Assembly (NCBI RefSeq): GCF_001061665.1
Contig: NZ_JVSP01000002.1
Location: 401,177-465,176 of the forward strand
Reading direction: 5' to 3'
DNA: 64,000 bases
From: Rothia mucilaginosa
GTDB taxonomy: Bacteria; Actinomycetota; Actinomycetes; Actinomycetales; Micrococcaceae
Shown: positions 28,269 to 36,726 of the stretch, in pieces
Numbering within the stretch: the first letter of the stretch is position 1
How the letters are laid out: each line of letters opens with the position of its first letter
Made by a program: the position numbers and the translations under genes
The notes under the pieces: model-generated
Database searches by the model: none
Seen by the model: the letters and a program-made list of their open reading frames with translations, nothing else
What the model was told of the DNA's origin: nothing

Positions 28269-28280
28269 AGCAGGAGAGAA

Positions 28281-29408
28281 ATGAGCCACAGCGAGTATAT
28301 TCTGGGCACCCGAGGCTCCGCGCTCGCGCTCACCCAGAGCCGTCTGGCGGCCGAATCCGTCACCGAGCTCTACGCCGAGCATCAGCCGGGCGGTGAGCCC
28401 GCCGAAAGCGTGAGCTTTGAGCTGCGCACCGTCAAGACCGAGGGCGACGTGCTCACCGGCCCGCTGGCCACCCTGGGCGGCACCGGTGTGTTCGCCGCCG
28501 CCCTGCGCCAGCGCCTGCTGGACGGTGCCGACGCCCCCGCCGAGCAGCGCGTGGACATGGCCGTTCATTCCCTGAAGGACCTGCCCTCCGCGCCCTGCCC
28601 CGGCCTGGTCGTCGCCGCAACCCTCAAGCGTGAGGACCCGCGCGACGCCCTCGTGGCTCGCGACGGCCTGACCGTCGACACCCTGCCGGAGGGCTCCCGC
28701 GTGGGCACCGGCTCGCCGCGCCGCGCCGCCCAACTGCGAGCCCTGCGACCCGACCTCGAGATCGTGGATATCCGCGGTAACGTGGGCACCCGCATTGGCC
28801 GCGTGAAGGGCCTCGAGGAGCACTCCGGCAAGCAGGTCGTCCTCCGCCAGAATGCCGAGACCGACGAGCACGCCGACCGCGGCGTGGGCACCGAACGCCT
28901 TGGCGATTGCGACGCCGTGGTGCTGGCCGTCTCCGGCCTCAAGCGCCTGGGCAAGGAACACCTGATTACCGAGTACCTGGACCCCAGCCGCATGCTGCCG
29001 GCCCCCGGCCAGGGCGCCCTGGCCCTGGAGGTGCGCGAGAGCGAGTTCGGCAACCCCGATCCGGCCGTGCTCGACGACGCTGAGCTGGCCCGACCGACCC
29101 GCTCCCTGGGCCGCGCGCTGATTGCCGCGAACCACTACGAGACGCGCCTGGCCGTCAGCGCCGAGCGCGCCCTGCTACGCCGCCTGGAGGCCGGATGCGC
29201 CGCCCCCATCGGCGCTTTCGCCGAGATCGTTGAGGGCGACCTGGTGCTCAGCGCCGTGGTGGCCTCCCCGGACGGCACCGACCTGCTGCGTCACACCTCC
29301 GCGACCTCCGAGCTGGATGTGCCCGGCGCCGAGCGCCTGGGCGTGCGCGTGGCCGAGGACCTGCTGCAGATGGGTGCCGCCGCCCTGGCCGGTCTGGACG
29401 TCAAGTAG
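28281..29408 (+). CDS. hemC: Hydroxymethylbilane synthase (porphobilinogen deaminase)
   Basis: 375 residues. It polymerises four porphobilinogens into hydroxymethylbilane. LGTRGSALALTQS at the N-terminus and the HSLKDLP motif are typical, and the dipyrromethane cofactor attaches to Cys306 in EAGCAAPIGAF. Longer than the E. coli enzyme because of small insertions. AGGAGAG lies just before the ATG; the gene is 12 nt after hemH and 2 nt before hemD. Confidence 0.95.
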   Translation: MSHSEYILGTRGSALALTQSRLAAESVTELYAEHQPGGEPAESVSFELRTVKTEGDVLTGPLATLGGTGVFAAALRQRLLDGADAPAEQRVDMAVHSLKDLPSAPCPGLVVAATLKREDPRDALVARDGLTVDTLPEGSRVGTGSPRRAAQLRALRPDLEIVDIRGNVGTRIGRVKGLEEHSGKQVVLRQNAETDEHADRGVGTERLGDCDAVVLAVSGLKRLGKEHLITEYLDPSRMLPAPGQGALALEVRESEFGNPDPAVLDDAELARPTRSLGRALIAANHYETRLAVSAERALLRRLEAGCAAPIGAFAEIVEGDLVLSAVVASPDGTDLLRHTSATSELDVPGAERLGVRVAEDLLQMGAAALAGLDVK

Positions 29409-29410
29409 CC

Positions 29411-30400
29411 ATGGACGAGGAGCAACGCCCCGCCGAACGGGGTGCCACGGTTCTGCTGACCCGCTCGGCGGCCCAGGGTGCGACCTTCGCGCGCGCCCTC
29501 GCCGAGGAGTGGGAGGCTGAGCGGGCCGCTAAACCGTCCGCCCGCGAAAGCACCAGCGAAGAGACCCGCGAAGGTGACAACGGGGAGGGCCCGCGGGACC
29601 CCTCGCAGGACCGCCTGCGGAACGCCGCGGCCCCTCGCGTGCTCTTCGCGCCCCTGCAGCAGGCACGCACCGTGCCCGCCACCGAGGAGTTGCGCGGTAT
29701 TCCCGCACTCCTGGAATCCGGGGCCTACGCCTGGGTGAGCTTCACGAGCGCCCACACGGTGCGCGCCTGCGCCGAGCTCTGGGGTGAGGACTTCGCCCGC
29801 GCGGTTCACGCCGGGGGAGCGCGCATCGCCTGCGTGGGTGCGGCAACCGCCCGCGCCGTGCGCACCCAGCTCGGGCTGGACGCGGACTTTCAACCGAGCG
29901 TTCAGAGCGCCGCCGGCATGCTTGCGGAGCTCGAAGGGCCCGCGGCCGGCTCTGTCTCAACCGATTCAGCCGCAGCCGGGGCTGTCTCAACCGAGCCTGT
30001 CTCAACCGTGCCCGCCGCCGTGCTGGTTCTGGAGGGATCCAACGCCCGCCCGACCCTGCGCGAGGGCCTCAAAAACCTGGGCTGGTCGGTGACCACGCGC
30101 GTGCTCTACGACATGGTGCCCGCCGAGCGGGTGGAGCCCGGCGAGCTGAGCCTCAGCGCCGCCCGCGCCCTCCTGCGGGGCGCAGACGCATCCGCCCCGG
30201 ACGTGCTCGTGGCGACCGCACCCTCCCGCCTGCACGCCCTGTTGGATGGCGCGCCCGCGCTAGGACCCGAATCCGTGCCGCCGGTGGTGGCGATTGGGGC
30301 GAGTACCGCCTCCGCATGCCGCGCCCTGAACCTGCGCCACGTGCAGGCGGATTCGCCCTCACCGCAGGATTTGGCGCGCGCCGCAGTATCCCTTATTTAG
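29411..30400 (+). CDS. hemD: Uroporphyrinogen-III synthase
   Basis: 329 residues. HemD cyclises hydroxymethylbilane with inversion of ring D. The family is poorly conserved; support comes from VLLTRSAAQ at the start, AYAWVSFTSAHTV, IACVGAATARAVRTQLG, a bipartite alpha/beta layout and position between hemC and hemB. Two low-complexity insertions (about residues 38-70 and 178-200) lengthen it. The ATG follows the hemC stop by 2 nt. Confidence 0.85.
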   Translation: MDEEQRPAERGATVLLTRSAAQGATFARALAEEWEAERAAKPSARESTSEETREGDNGEGPRDPSQDRLRNAAAPRVLFAPLQQARTVPATEELRGIPALLESGAYAWVSFTSAHTVRACAELWGEDFARAVHAGGARIACVGAATARAVRTQLGLDADFQPSVQSAAGMLAELEGPAAGSVSTDSAAAGAVSTEPVSTVPAAVLVLEGSNARPTLREGLKNLGWSVTTRVLYDMVPAERVEPGELSLSAARALLRGADASAPDVLVATAPSRLHALLDGAPALGPESVPPVVAIGASTASACRALNLRHVQADSPSPQDLARAAVSLI

Positions 30401-30455
30401 GCGCGTCCTTCATCTAAGACTTCACATTATTTCGCAAGAATTTTCAGGAGAGATC

Positions 30456-31457
30456 ATGAACCTCACCCGCCGTCCCCGCCGCCTGCGCACCACCGCAGCC
30501 ATGCGTTCCCTCGTCGCCGAGACCACCCTGCGCCCCTCGCAGTTGATTCAGGTGTTCTTCGTGCGCGACGGCATTGACGAGAAGCAGCCGATTCGCTCCA
30601 TGCCCGGCCAGTACCAGCACACCCTGGAGAGCATCATCCCCGCCGTGCGCGAGGCCTACGAGGCGGGCATCCGCTGCATCGACCTGTTCGGTATTCCCCG
30701 CGACGAGGATAAGGACGAGATCGGCTCGACCGCCTGGGACCCGCAGGGCATCCTGAACCGCGCGATTGCCGTGTGCCGCGAGGAGTTCGGCGACGACCTG
30801 GTGGTCATGGCCGACACCTGCCTGGACGAGTTCACGAGCCACGGCCACTGCGGCGTGCTGGTCGATGACGGCCACGGCACGCTCGTGGTGGATAATGACG
30901 AGACCGTGGAGCTGTACTGCAAGATGGCGGTTTCGCAGGCTCGCGCGGGTGCGCACACCGTCTCGCCCTCGGGCATGATGGACGGCCAGATTGCGGCCAT
31001 GCGCGCCGCCCTGGACGAGGCTGGCTTCGAGGACGTGTCGATTATGGCGTATTCGGCGAAGTACGCTTCGGCGTTCTTCGGCCCGTTCCGTGATGCTGTG
31101 GAGTCGACCTTTAAGGGCGACCGTAAGACCTACCAGCAGGACCCGGCCAACCGCCGCGAGTCGCTGCTGGAGGTGCGCGCTGACCTGGAGGAGGGCGCCG
31201 ACATGGTCATGGTGAAGCCTGCCGGTAGCTACCTGGATATTGTGCGCGAGGTGGCGGAATTTTCGCCGGTGCCCGTGGCCGCTTACCAGGTGTCGGGCGA
31301 GTACGCGATGATTGAGGCGGCCGCCGCGAACGGCTGGATTAACCGTAAGGCCGTGGTGCTGGAGTCGCTGCGTTCGATTCACCGCGCCGGTGCGGACGTC
31401 ATCCTGACCTACTACGGTACTGAGGCGGCCCGCTGGCTCCGTGAGCTGGACGCCTAA
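30456..31457 (+). CDS. hemB: Porphobilinogen synthase (ALA dehydratase)
   Basis: 333 residues. It condenses two aminolevulinates into porphobilinogen. Schiff-base lysines are Lys202 (YSAKYASAFFGPFRDA) and Lys254 (MVKPAGSYLD). The active-site metal region reads DTCLDEFTSHGHCG: Cys122 and Cys132 are kept but the middle Cys of the classic three-Cys zinc site is Asp124. Last gene of the heme operon, with AGGAGA before the ATG and a strong terminator after it. Confidence 0.95.
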   Translation: MNLTRRPRRLRTTAAMRSLVAETTLRPSQLIQVFFVRDGIDEKQPIRSMPGQYQHTLESIIPAVREAYEAGIRCIDLFGIPRDEDKDEIGSTAWDPQGILNRAIAVCREEFGDDLVVMADTCLDEFTSHGHCGVLVDDGHGTLVVDNDETVELYCKMAVSQARAGAHTVSPSGMMDGQIAAMRAALDEAGFEDVSIMAYSAKYASAFFGPFRDAVESTFKGDRKTYQQDPANRRESLLEVRADLEEGADMVMVKPAGSYLDIVREVAEFSPVPVAAYQVSGEYAMIEAAAANGWINRKAVVLESLRSIHRAGADVILTYYGTEAARWLRELDA

Positions 31458-31479
31458 ATCCCTCCCTCTTTGAGCGCTG

Positions 31480-31515
31480 AGAAGCCACATGCTGTGTGAA
31501 CAGCATGTGGCTTCT
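31480..31515. terminator. Bidirectional terminator after hemB
   Basis: A perfect 15-bp stem (AGAAGCCACATGCTG and complement), 6-base loop. It serves hemB and the convergent membrane-protein gene. Confidence 0.88.
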
Positions 31516-31538
31516 TTAGTGTTATACGGGCTATCGGT

Positions 31539-32717
31539 TTACTTGTACTGCGCCTTCTGGAAGGACGCACGGCGCGCCGCCTCCTCCGCGTGCTTACCCG
31601 CGGGGATGTGACCCAGGGTCGTGCAAATCGCGCGGCCGTCCAGGAAGTACCCGGCCAGCTTCTCGCGGTCGGCGGGGGAGTCGAGCCGAGCCCAGTCTCC
31701 CTGCTCCAGCTTGAACGCGAGCTGCGCAATCAGGCAGTCAATATTCGGGTCCTTCAGCGGGAAGGTGCGCTTGCTGCCGTTGGGGAGCATCACCTCCACC
31801 TTCCACTGCGCGGGATCCTTCGCGTCCGTCTTAATCGCGTCCGGGTTGTTCGGGAGCACTCGGAACGCCCGGAGCGTCGAGTACTCGCGGGTCTTCGCCG
31901 GCAGCAGCACGCGGCCGGTCACGAAGGAATCGGGGTTGAACAGAATATAGCTGCGTACCTGCGCCCACGCCGTCAGGAGCGAGATTACCGCGCCGATTCC
32001 CAGGAGCATCGAGGTGTGGCCAACGTAGGGGAGGGCGATATCCTCCATCTCGAGCCCCGAGAGCGAGTACAGGAAGTACAGCAGGGCCTGAGCCGCCAGG
32101 AACTGCAGAATCCAGAACCCAGTGCGGTCCAGACGAATCGGGCCGATGCCGGGAACCGCACCCTTCACGCGGAACGGCGCGCTCAGCCGACCCAGGGTCG
32201 CGGAGTAGATGCGGGGCATGCCCAGCGTGCGCTCATCGGCGCTGAAGCCGCGGGCCGTACGCCAGCTGCGGCGGCCCCAGCGGGCACCCGCGTACACCAT
32301 GAGGAACGGTAGGGCCAGCGCGGGTATCAGGATGCCGTCGTAGGCGATGTCCCAGTACAGCGTAAAGATGGACACCATCACGACCCACGCCCACGCGTAC
32401 ATCAGTACGTGCAACCAGCCGCCCACGATGCTACTGCCGGGGATGCTCTCCAGCTGCTTCTTTGCCCGCTTCGTCACCGAGCCCTTCTGGGCAGAAGAGA
32501 GCGGCAAACCGCTCGCGGCCATATCCTCGAGGCGGATTCTCGCGGCCTCAACGGGATCCCCCTTGACCGCCACGAAAAGCTCCCGCGCCTTGGCGGCGGG
32601 AATATTCACCGGGTAGGCGATATCCACCAGCAGGCAGACGAAGGTGTACGCCATGAAGGCAATCAGCCAGACATCACGCACCGGCTCCAGGGGAATTCCC
32701 AGGGCAGACAAATCCAT
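31539..32717 (-). CDS. Multi-pass membrane protein of unknown function, downstream of hemL
   Basis: 392 residues with about six hydrophobic segments (near 17-38, 100-120, 128-145, 205-225, 232-265) and a soluble C-terminal domain of about 110 residues containing VEVMLPNGSKRTFPLKD. I do not recognise a family. It starts 30 nt after the hemL stop with GAGGAG before the ATG, so it is probably co-transcribed with hemL; a link to heme is only inferred from position. Confidence 0.65.
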   Translation of the reverse strand: MDLSALGIPLEPVRDVWLIAFMAYTFVCLLVDIAYPVNIPAAKARELFVAVKGDPVEAARIRLEDMAASGLPLSSAQKGSVTKRAKKQLESIPGSSIVGGWLHVLMYAWAWVVMVSIFTLYWDIAYDGILIPALALPFLMVYAGARWGRRSWRTARGFSADERTLGMPRIYSATLGRLSAPFRVKGAVPGIGPIRLDRTGFWILQFLAAQALLYFLYSLSGLEMEDIALPYVGHTSMLLGIGAVISLLTAWAQVRSYILFNPDSFVTGRVLLPAKTREYSTLRAFRVLPNNPDAIKTDAKDPAQWKVEVMLPNGSKRTFPLKDPNIDCLIAQLAFKLEQGDWARLDSPADREKLAGYFLDGRAICTTLGHIPAGKHAEEAARRASFQKAQYK

Positions 32718-32746
32718 GGGTTTCTCCTCTCTCTATTCGCTCGCGT

Positions 32747-34096
32747 CTAGGCGGATGCGGCAGCAGCTGCGGCGGCCGGAAGAGCCGAGATGATGCGGTC
32801 CATGGCCGCGTCGTCGTGAGCGGCAGAGACGAACCAGGCCTCGAACGCGCTCGGCGGCAGGTACACGCCGGACTCCAGCATCGAGTGGAAGAACGCGGTG
32901 TAACGGTCGGTGGCCGAGGCCTTGACGTCCGCGTAGTTGTGCACGCCCTTCTCGGAGGTGCCAAACGCCACCGAGAAGAGGTTGCCGGCGTTCTGGATGG
33001 AGTGGTCCACACCCGCGGCGGTGAACGCCTCGGTCAGGGCCCGGCGCAGCTGGGCGCTGCGGGCGTCCAGGGTCTTGTAGACCTCTTCGTCGGCCAGGGT
33101 CAGGGTCTCAATGCCGGCGGCCACCGACAGCGGGTTACCCGAGAGGGTGCCGGCTTGGTAGACCGGGCCGACCGGGGCCAGGTACTCCATGATGCGGCGC
33201 TTACCGGCCAGGGCCGCGATGGGCATGCCGCCGCCGATGACCTTGCCGAAGGTGAAGATATCGGGAACCCAGCCGCCGTCCTCGGGGGCGGCGTAGCCCC
33301 AGTAACCGGCCGAGGAGACGCGGAAACCGGTCAGCACCTCGTCAAAAATGACGAGCGCGCCGTTGGCGTGGGCAATCTCGTGCAGGCCGCGGTTGAAGCC
33401 GGGTTCGGGGGCGACCACGCCCATGTTGCAGGGGGCCGCCTCGGTGATGACGGCGGCAATCTGACCCTCGTGGGTTTCGAAGGCCTCGCGCACGGCATCC
33501 AGGTCGTTATAGGGCAGAACAATGGTCTCGGCGGCGGTCGCGGCAGTCACGCCGGCAGAACCGGGCAGCGCCAGGGTTGCCACGCCCGAACCGGCCTCGG
33601 AGAGCAGCGCATCCACGTGGCCGTGGTAGCAGCCGGCAAACTTAATAATCTTGTCGCGGCCGGTCACGCCGCGGGCCAGGCGAATCGCGGTCATGGTCGC
33701 CTCGGTACCCGTGGACACCATGCGCACCTGCTCAATCGCGCCGGGGATCGCGGCGTTAATGCGGTTGATGACCAGCTCGGCCAGCTCCGCCTCGGGGGCG
33801 CTCGCCGCACCGAAGGACAGGCCGCGCGCGGCGGCCTGCTGAACGGCCTCCACGACCTGCGGGTGTGCATGGCCCAGAATCGACGGGCCCCAGGAGCAGA
33901 CCAGGTCAACGTACTCGTTGCCGTCCGCGTCGTACAGGTAGGGGCCCTTAGCCCTCGCCGCAAACGCAGGGGTGCCGCCCACGGAGTTGAAGGCGCGCAC
34001 CGGGGAGTTCACGCCGCCGGGAATCACCGCGCGGGAACGCTCGAATAGCTTCTCGCTGGCTTCGTGGTGTAGCGGGTGGGTGGGGGAGGGAGTCAT
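32747..34096 (-). CDS. hemL: Glutamate-1-semialdehyde 2,1-aminomutase
   Basis: A 449-residue PLP enzyme that converts glutamate-1-semialdehyde to 5-aminolevulinate after HemA. The PLP lysine is Lys285 ([12 protein letters not shown]); [16 protein letters not shown] and FDEVLTGFR are typical. The ATG is preferred to a TTG 12 codons upstream. It is separated from the rest of the heme genes by a convergent arrangement and has its own promoter region (34097-34347). Confidence 0.95.
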   Translation of the reverse strand: MTPSPTHPLHHEASEKLFERSRAVIPGGVNSPVRAFNSVGGTPAFAARAKGPYLYDADGNEYVDLVCSWGPSILGHAHPQVVEAVQQAAARGLSFGAASAPEAELAELVINRINAAIPGAIEQVRMVSTGTEATMTAIRLARGVTGRDKIIKFAGCYHGHVDALLSEAGSGVATLALPGSAGVTAATAAETIVLPYNDLDAVREAFETHEGQIAAVITEAAPCNMGVVAPEPGFNRGLHEIAHANGALVIFDEVLTGFRVSSAGYWGYAAPEDGGWVPDIFTFGKVIGGGMPIAALAGKRRIMEYLAPVGPVYQAGTLSGNPLSVAAGIETLTLADEEVYKTLDARSAQLRRALTEAFTAAGVDHSIQNAGNLFSVAFGTSEKGVHNYADVKASATDRYTAFFHSMLESGVYLPPSAFEAWFVSAAHDDAAMDRIISALPAAAAAAASA

Positions 34097-34347
34097 CGTA
34101 TCGGTGCCTTTCAAACGAGACGGCGAATTCAAGAATTACAGGGGACGAGGCATGCCGGGCGGCAGAGCCCTCGCGACGCTAACGTCCCGTACCCTAACCA
34201 TCATAGGTGCTTCAGGTAAACCGCAGGTGACGAGCGTCTGAATGTACCGAAAGGTGACGACAAAACACGTCTGACGGGCGGGGTAATGGACGGGGAACGC
34301 AGCTGGGTCGCGCGCGTGGGGGCTACGCGGTAGGGGACCGGTAGCGG

Positions 34348-35727
34348 TTAGCGCAGGTGCCGGTCGGTATCCAGGCGGTTCAGAACCTGGGTGTCCTGAT
34401 CGAACAGCCAGTTCTTGTCGAAGATTAGACGCACGAAGGCCAGGCCCATACCCAGCGCCATGAAGATGAGCAGGGACTGCACGAAACCGCTCGCCGCCGA
34501 GTACATGTCACCGCTGGCAAAGTGCGACATGGAACGGTAGAACGGAACACCCGGAACCATCGTCACCACCGCCGGAACCGACAGGGAAATACGGGTGTAC
34601 TTGCGCTGATGCAACGGCGCCACAACCTCGGCCAGGATGCCCACACCAAACACGGCAATCGTCGCGGCCATATGCGCGGGCATGCCCGCCTCCACCATAT
34701 GAATACGGATGGGGTTCGCCACCGCGGCAATCACGCCACCCCACACGCACGCCACGGGGGAGGCGGCGAAGAGCATCGCGAAGCCGCCCGCCGCCACACC
34801 CGAGGAGATAATCTGCAGGAGCAGATACAGGGTCGGGTCCAGATTCAGAGGAGCCGGGGAAGCCAACGGCAGGTGGAAGAGCGAACCCAAAACCCACACC
34901 GCAAAAGACGCGCTCAGCAGCAGCAAACCCACGTAGGTCAGACGCGAAATACCCGCGAGGAAGTCCATGCGGGAAATGTCGAGCATGCCCGTCACCATGG
35001 GGAAGCCCGGCACCAGGAACAGCACCGAAGAAATGAAACCAATCATGTGGTTCGGGCTAACCAGACCCGCCGCAACCAGCACATTGACAACCGCAATGTA
35101 CAGGCCGGCCGCCAGGAAGCCGCAGGCCATCCAGGTGGCCAGGTGGCTCACCCCGCGCTTGAGAAGGGTCGAACGCAAAAACTGACCGGCACCGGCGGCG
35201 AGGAATACGACCGAGCACTCCACCAGGCCGCCGCGGTTCAGGAACGCGAACCCGGCACAAGCCACCGCGGAGGCCAGCGCCAGCATCCAGCGGGTGTACA
35301 GCGGCTTGGCCGAATCGATGCGGTCCAGCTCGGCGTTCGCCTCCGCCGGGGTGATGCGTTCGGGCAGTTCGGAGATGAACTTGCCCAGCTGATCGATCTT
35401 GTGGGCGTTAATGCCCATGGTGCGCTGCTCGGCCACCTCGGTGCGGAAGTTGCCTTCGGTGTACGAGGAGGTGGAAATCTCGGTGAAGGTCACCTGCGCG
35501 TGGTGCTCCTTCAGACCCACAGCCTTCGCCAGGCGCGACATGGACGCCTTAATGCGGTACGCGCTCGCACCCGACTTCATCAGGATGCGTCCCAGCCGAA
35601 GCACCACCTGGGATTGCGCGACCAGGTGCTCGTGGGCGAGGCGGCTCGACCCGAGGTAGATGCTTCGGGTGTTCGTGTCGTAGTACTGTTCTGCAGAATC
35701 TGAGGGGTTGCTGGGCTGATGATCCAT
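34348..35727 (-). CDS. Threonine/serine exporter family protein (ThrE-like)
   Basis: 459 residues. A cytoplasmic N-terminal domain (about 1-140, with LMKSGASAYRI and FTEISTSSY) is followed by about ten membrane helices in two groups, the ThrE fusion architecture. In Corynebacterium ThrE exports threonine and serine with the proton motive force; the substrate here is not proven. GGAG lies 7 nt before the ATG. Single gene downstream of the DnaQ-like gene. Confidence 0.85.
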   Translation of the reverse strand: MDHQPSNPSDSAEQYYDTNTRSIYLGSSRLAHEHLVAQSQVVLRLGRILMKSGASAYRIKASMSRLAKAVGLKEHHAQVTFTEISTSSYTEGNFRTEVAEQRTMGINAHKIDQLGKFISELPERITPAEANAELDRIDSAKPLYTRWMLALASAVACAGFAFLNRGGLVECSVVFLAAGAGQFLRSTLLKRGVSHLATWMACGFLAAGLYIAVVNVLVAAGLVSPNHMIGFISSVLFLVPGFPMVTGMLDISRMDFLAGISRLTYVGLLLLSASFAVWVLGSLFHLPLASPAPLNLDPTLYLLLQIISSGVAAGGFAMLFAASPVACVWGGVIAAVANPIRIHMVEAGMPAHMAATIAVFGVGILAEVVAPLHQRKYTRISLSVPAVVTMVPGVPFYRSMSHFASGDMYSAASGFVQSLLIFMALGMGLAFVRLIFDKNWLFDQDTQVLNRLDTDRHLR

Positions 35728-35833
35728 TAAAAACTCCGTGGCGCGCCGTCGTATGTGTAGTGGGCTGGGGTTCGTGTACGTCCCTCACTAGGATAGGTGA
35801 GATGCCGCGGCGGCGGTAGCGGCGGGGCGCCCC

Positions 35834-36529
35834 TTACCGGCGGACGGGCCAGCGGCCGTCGATGACCTCGGATTCCTTGCCCGGCTGCGTGCGCAACCAC
35901 GCCTGGAAGTTCGCCGCCTGCTCGGCCGCCCACTGAATCTGCTGCTCATGCAGCTGGTGGGCATCCACGTTGAGGACCTGCGGGAACTGTTCGGTGAGCT
36001 TGACGAGCAGGCGCTCTGCGGCCAGGGCATCATCGGCGGAGGTGTGCGCGTTCTCGAGGGAGACGCCGTACTCGGCGGCGAGCACCTCGAGGGTGCGCTT
36101 GCCTCGCTTGCGGGGGATGACGTGCTTGTGCAGAACGTACGGGTCGAGCACCGCGCCGGGCGGCAGCTCGCCGTTCGCGATGCCGTAGCGCAGCATCTCG
36201 TGGTGGAGCACCGAGAAGTCGTAGGCGGCGTTGAACGCGATGATGGGCACGCCGTCGAGGTTGAGCGCGCCGATTGCGCCGGCAAGCTCCCAGACGACCT
36301 CGCGGGCGGGCCGGCCGTGCTCGCGGGCATGCTCGGTGGTGATGCCGTGCACGGCGGCGGCACCGGCGGGAATCTCGACGCCGGGGTCGGCCAGCCACTC
36401 GCCGCGGCGCACCACGTTGCCCTGAGCGTCTAGCAGGATCAGGGAGGCGGTCACGATGCGGGCGGTGGTGACGTCCACACCGGTGGTCTCAAGGTCAAAA
36501 GTGGCGCGCAGGCCGTTCATCCAGGTCAT
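35834..36529 (-). CDS. DnaQ-like 3'-5' exonuclease
   Basis: A 231-residue DEDDh exonuclease. Motifs: FDLETTG (ExoI, residues 11-17), HGIT, FNAAYDFSVL (ExoII), and HTSADDALAAERLL with the catalytic His (ExoIII). It resembles the epsilon subunit but as a stand-alone protein, so it may serve repair or RNA turnover. It is divergent from adnA. The ATG has TAGTCT 6 nt upstream. Confidence 0.88.
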   Translation of the reverse strand: MTWMNGLRATFDLETTGVDVTTARIVTASLILLDAQGNVVRRGEWLADPGVEIPAGAAAVHGITTEHAREHGRPAREVVWELAGAIGALNLDGVPIIAFNAAYDFSVLHHEMLRYGIANGELPPGAVLDPYVLHKHVIPRKRGKRTLEVLAAEYGVSLENAHTSADDALAAERLLVKLTEQFPQVLNVDAHQLHEQQIQWAAEQAANFQAWLRTQPGKESEVIDGRWPVRR

Positions 36530-36535
36530 GGTTTA

Positions 36536-36541
36536 AGACTA
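36536..36541 (-). promoter_or_regulatory. -10 box of the DnaQ-like gene
   Basis: TAGTCT on the minus strand, 6 nt before the ATG; no SD. Confidence 0.55.
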
Positions 36542-36714
36542 ACCCAGCGGCGAAGAAGGCGCGCGCCGGTTCGTTACGCGCACGCGTTATAGATATAGAT
36601 GCGGGAGGGCGCGAGCCGCCGCGGGCCTTAGCCGGGGAGCGGGGGAGAGGAACGCCCCCCTCGAAACGCGGGCCCCGAATGACGGGCGGCGGGGCGGACC
36701 CGCCGCCCACCCGA

Positions 36715-36720
36715 TAGACT
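36715..36720 (+). promoter_or_regulatory. -10 box of leaderless adnA
   Basis: TAGACT, 6 nt before the adnA ATG. An 8-bp GC hairpin (36684-36708) lies just upstream. Confidence 0.6.
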
Positions 36721-36726
36721 GAAGCC

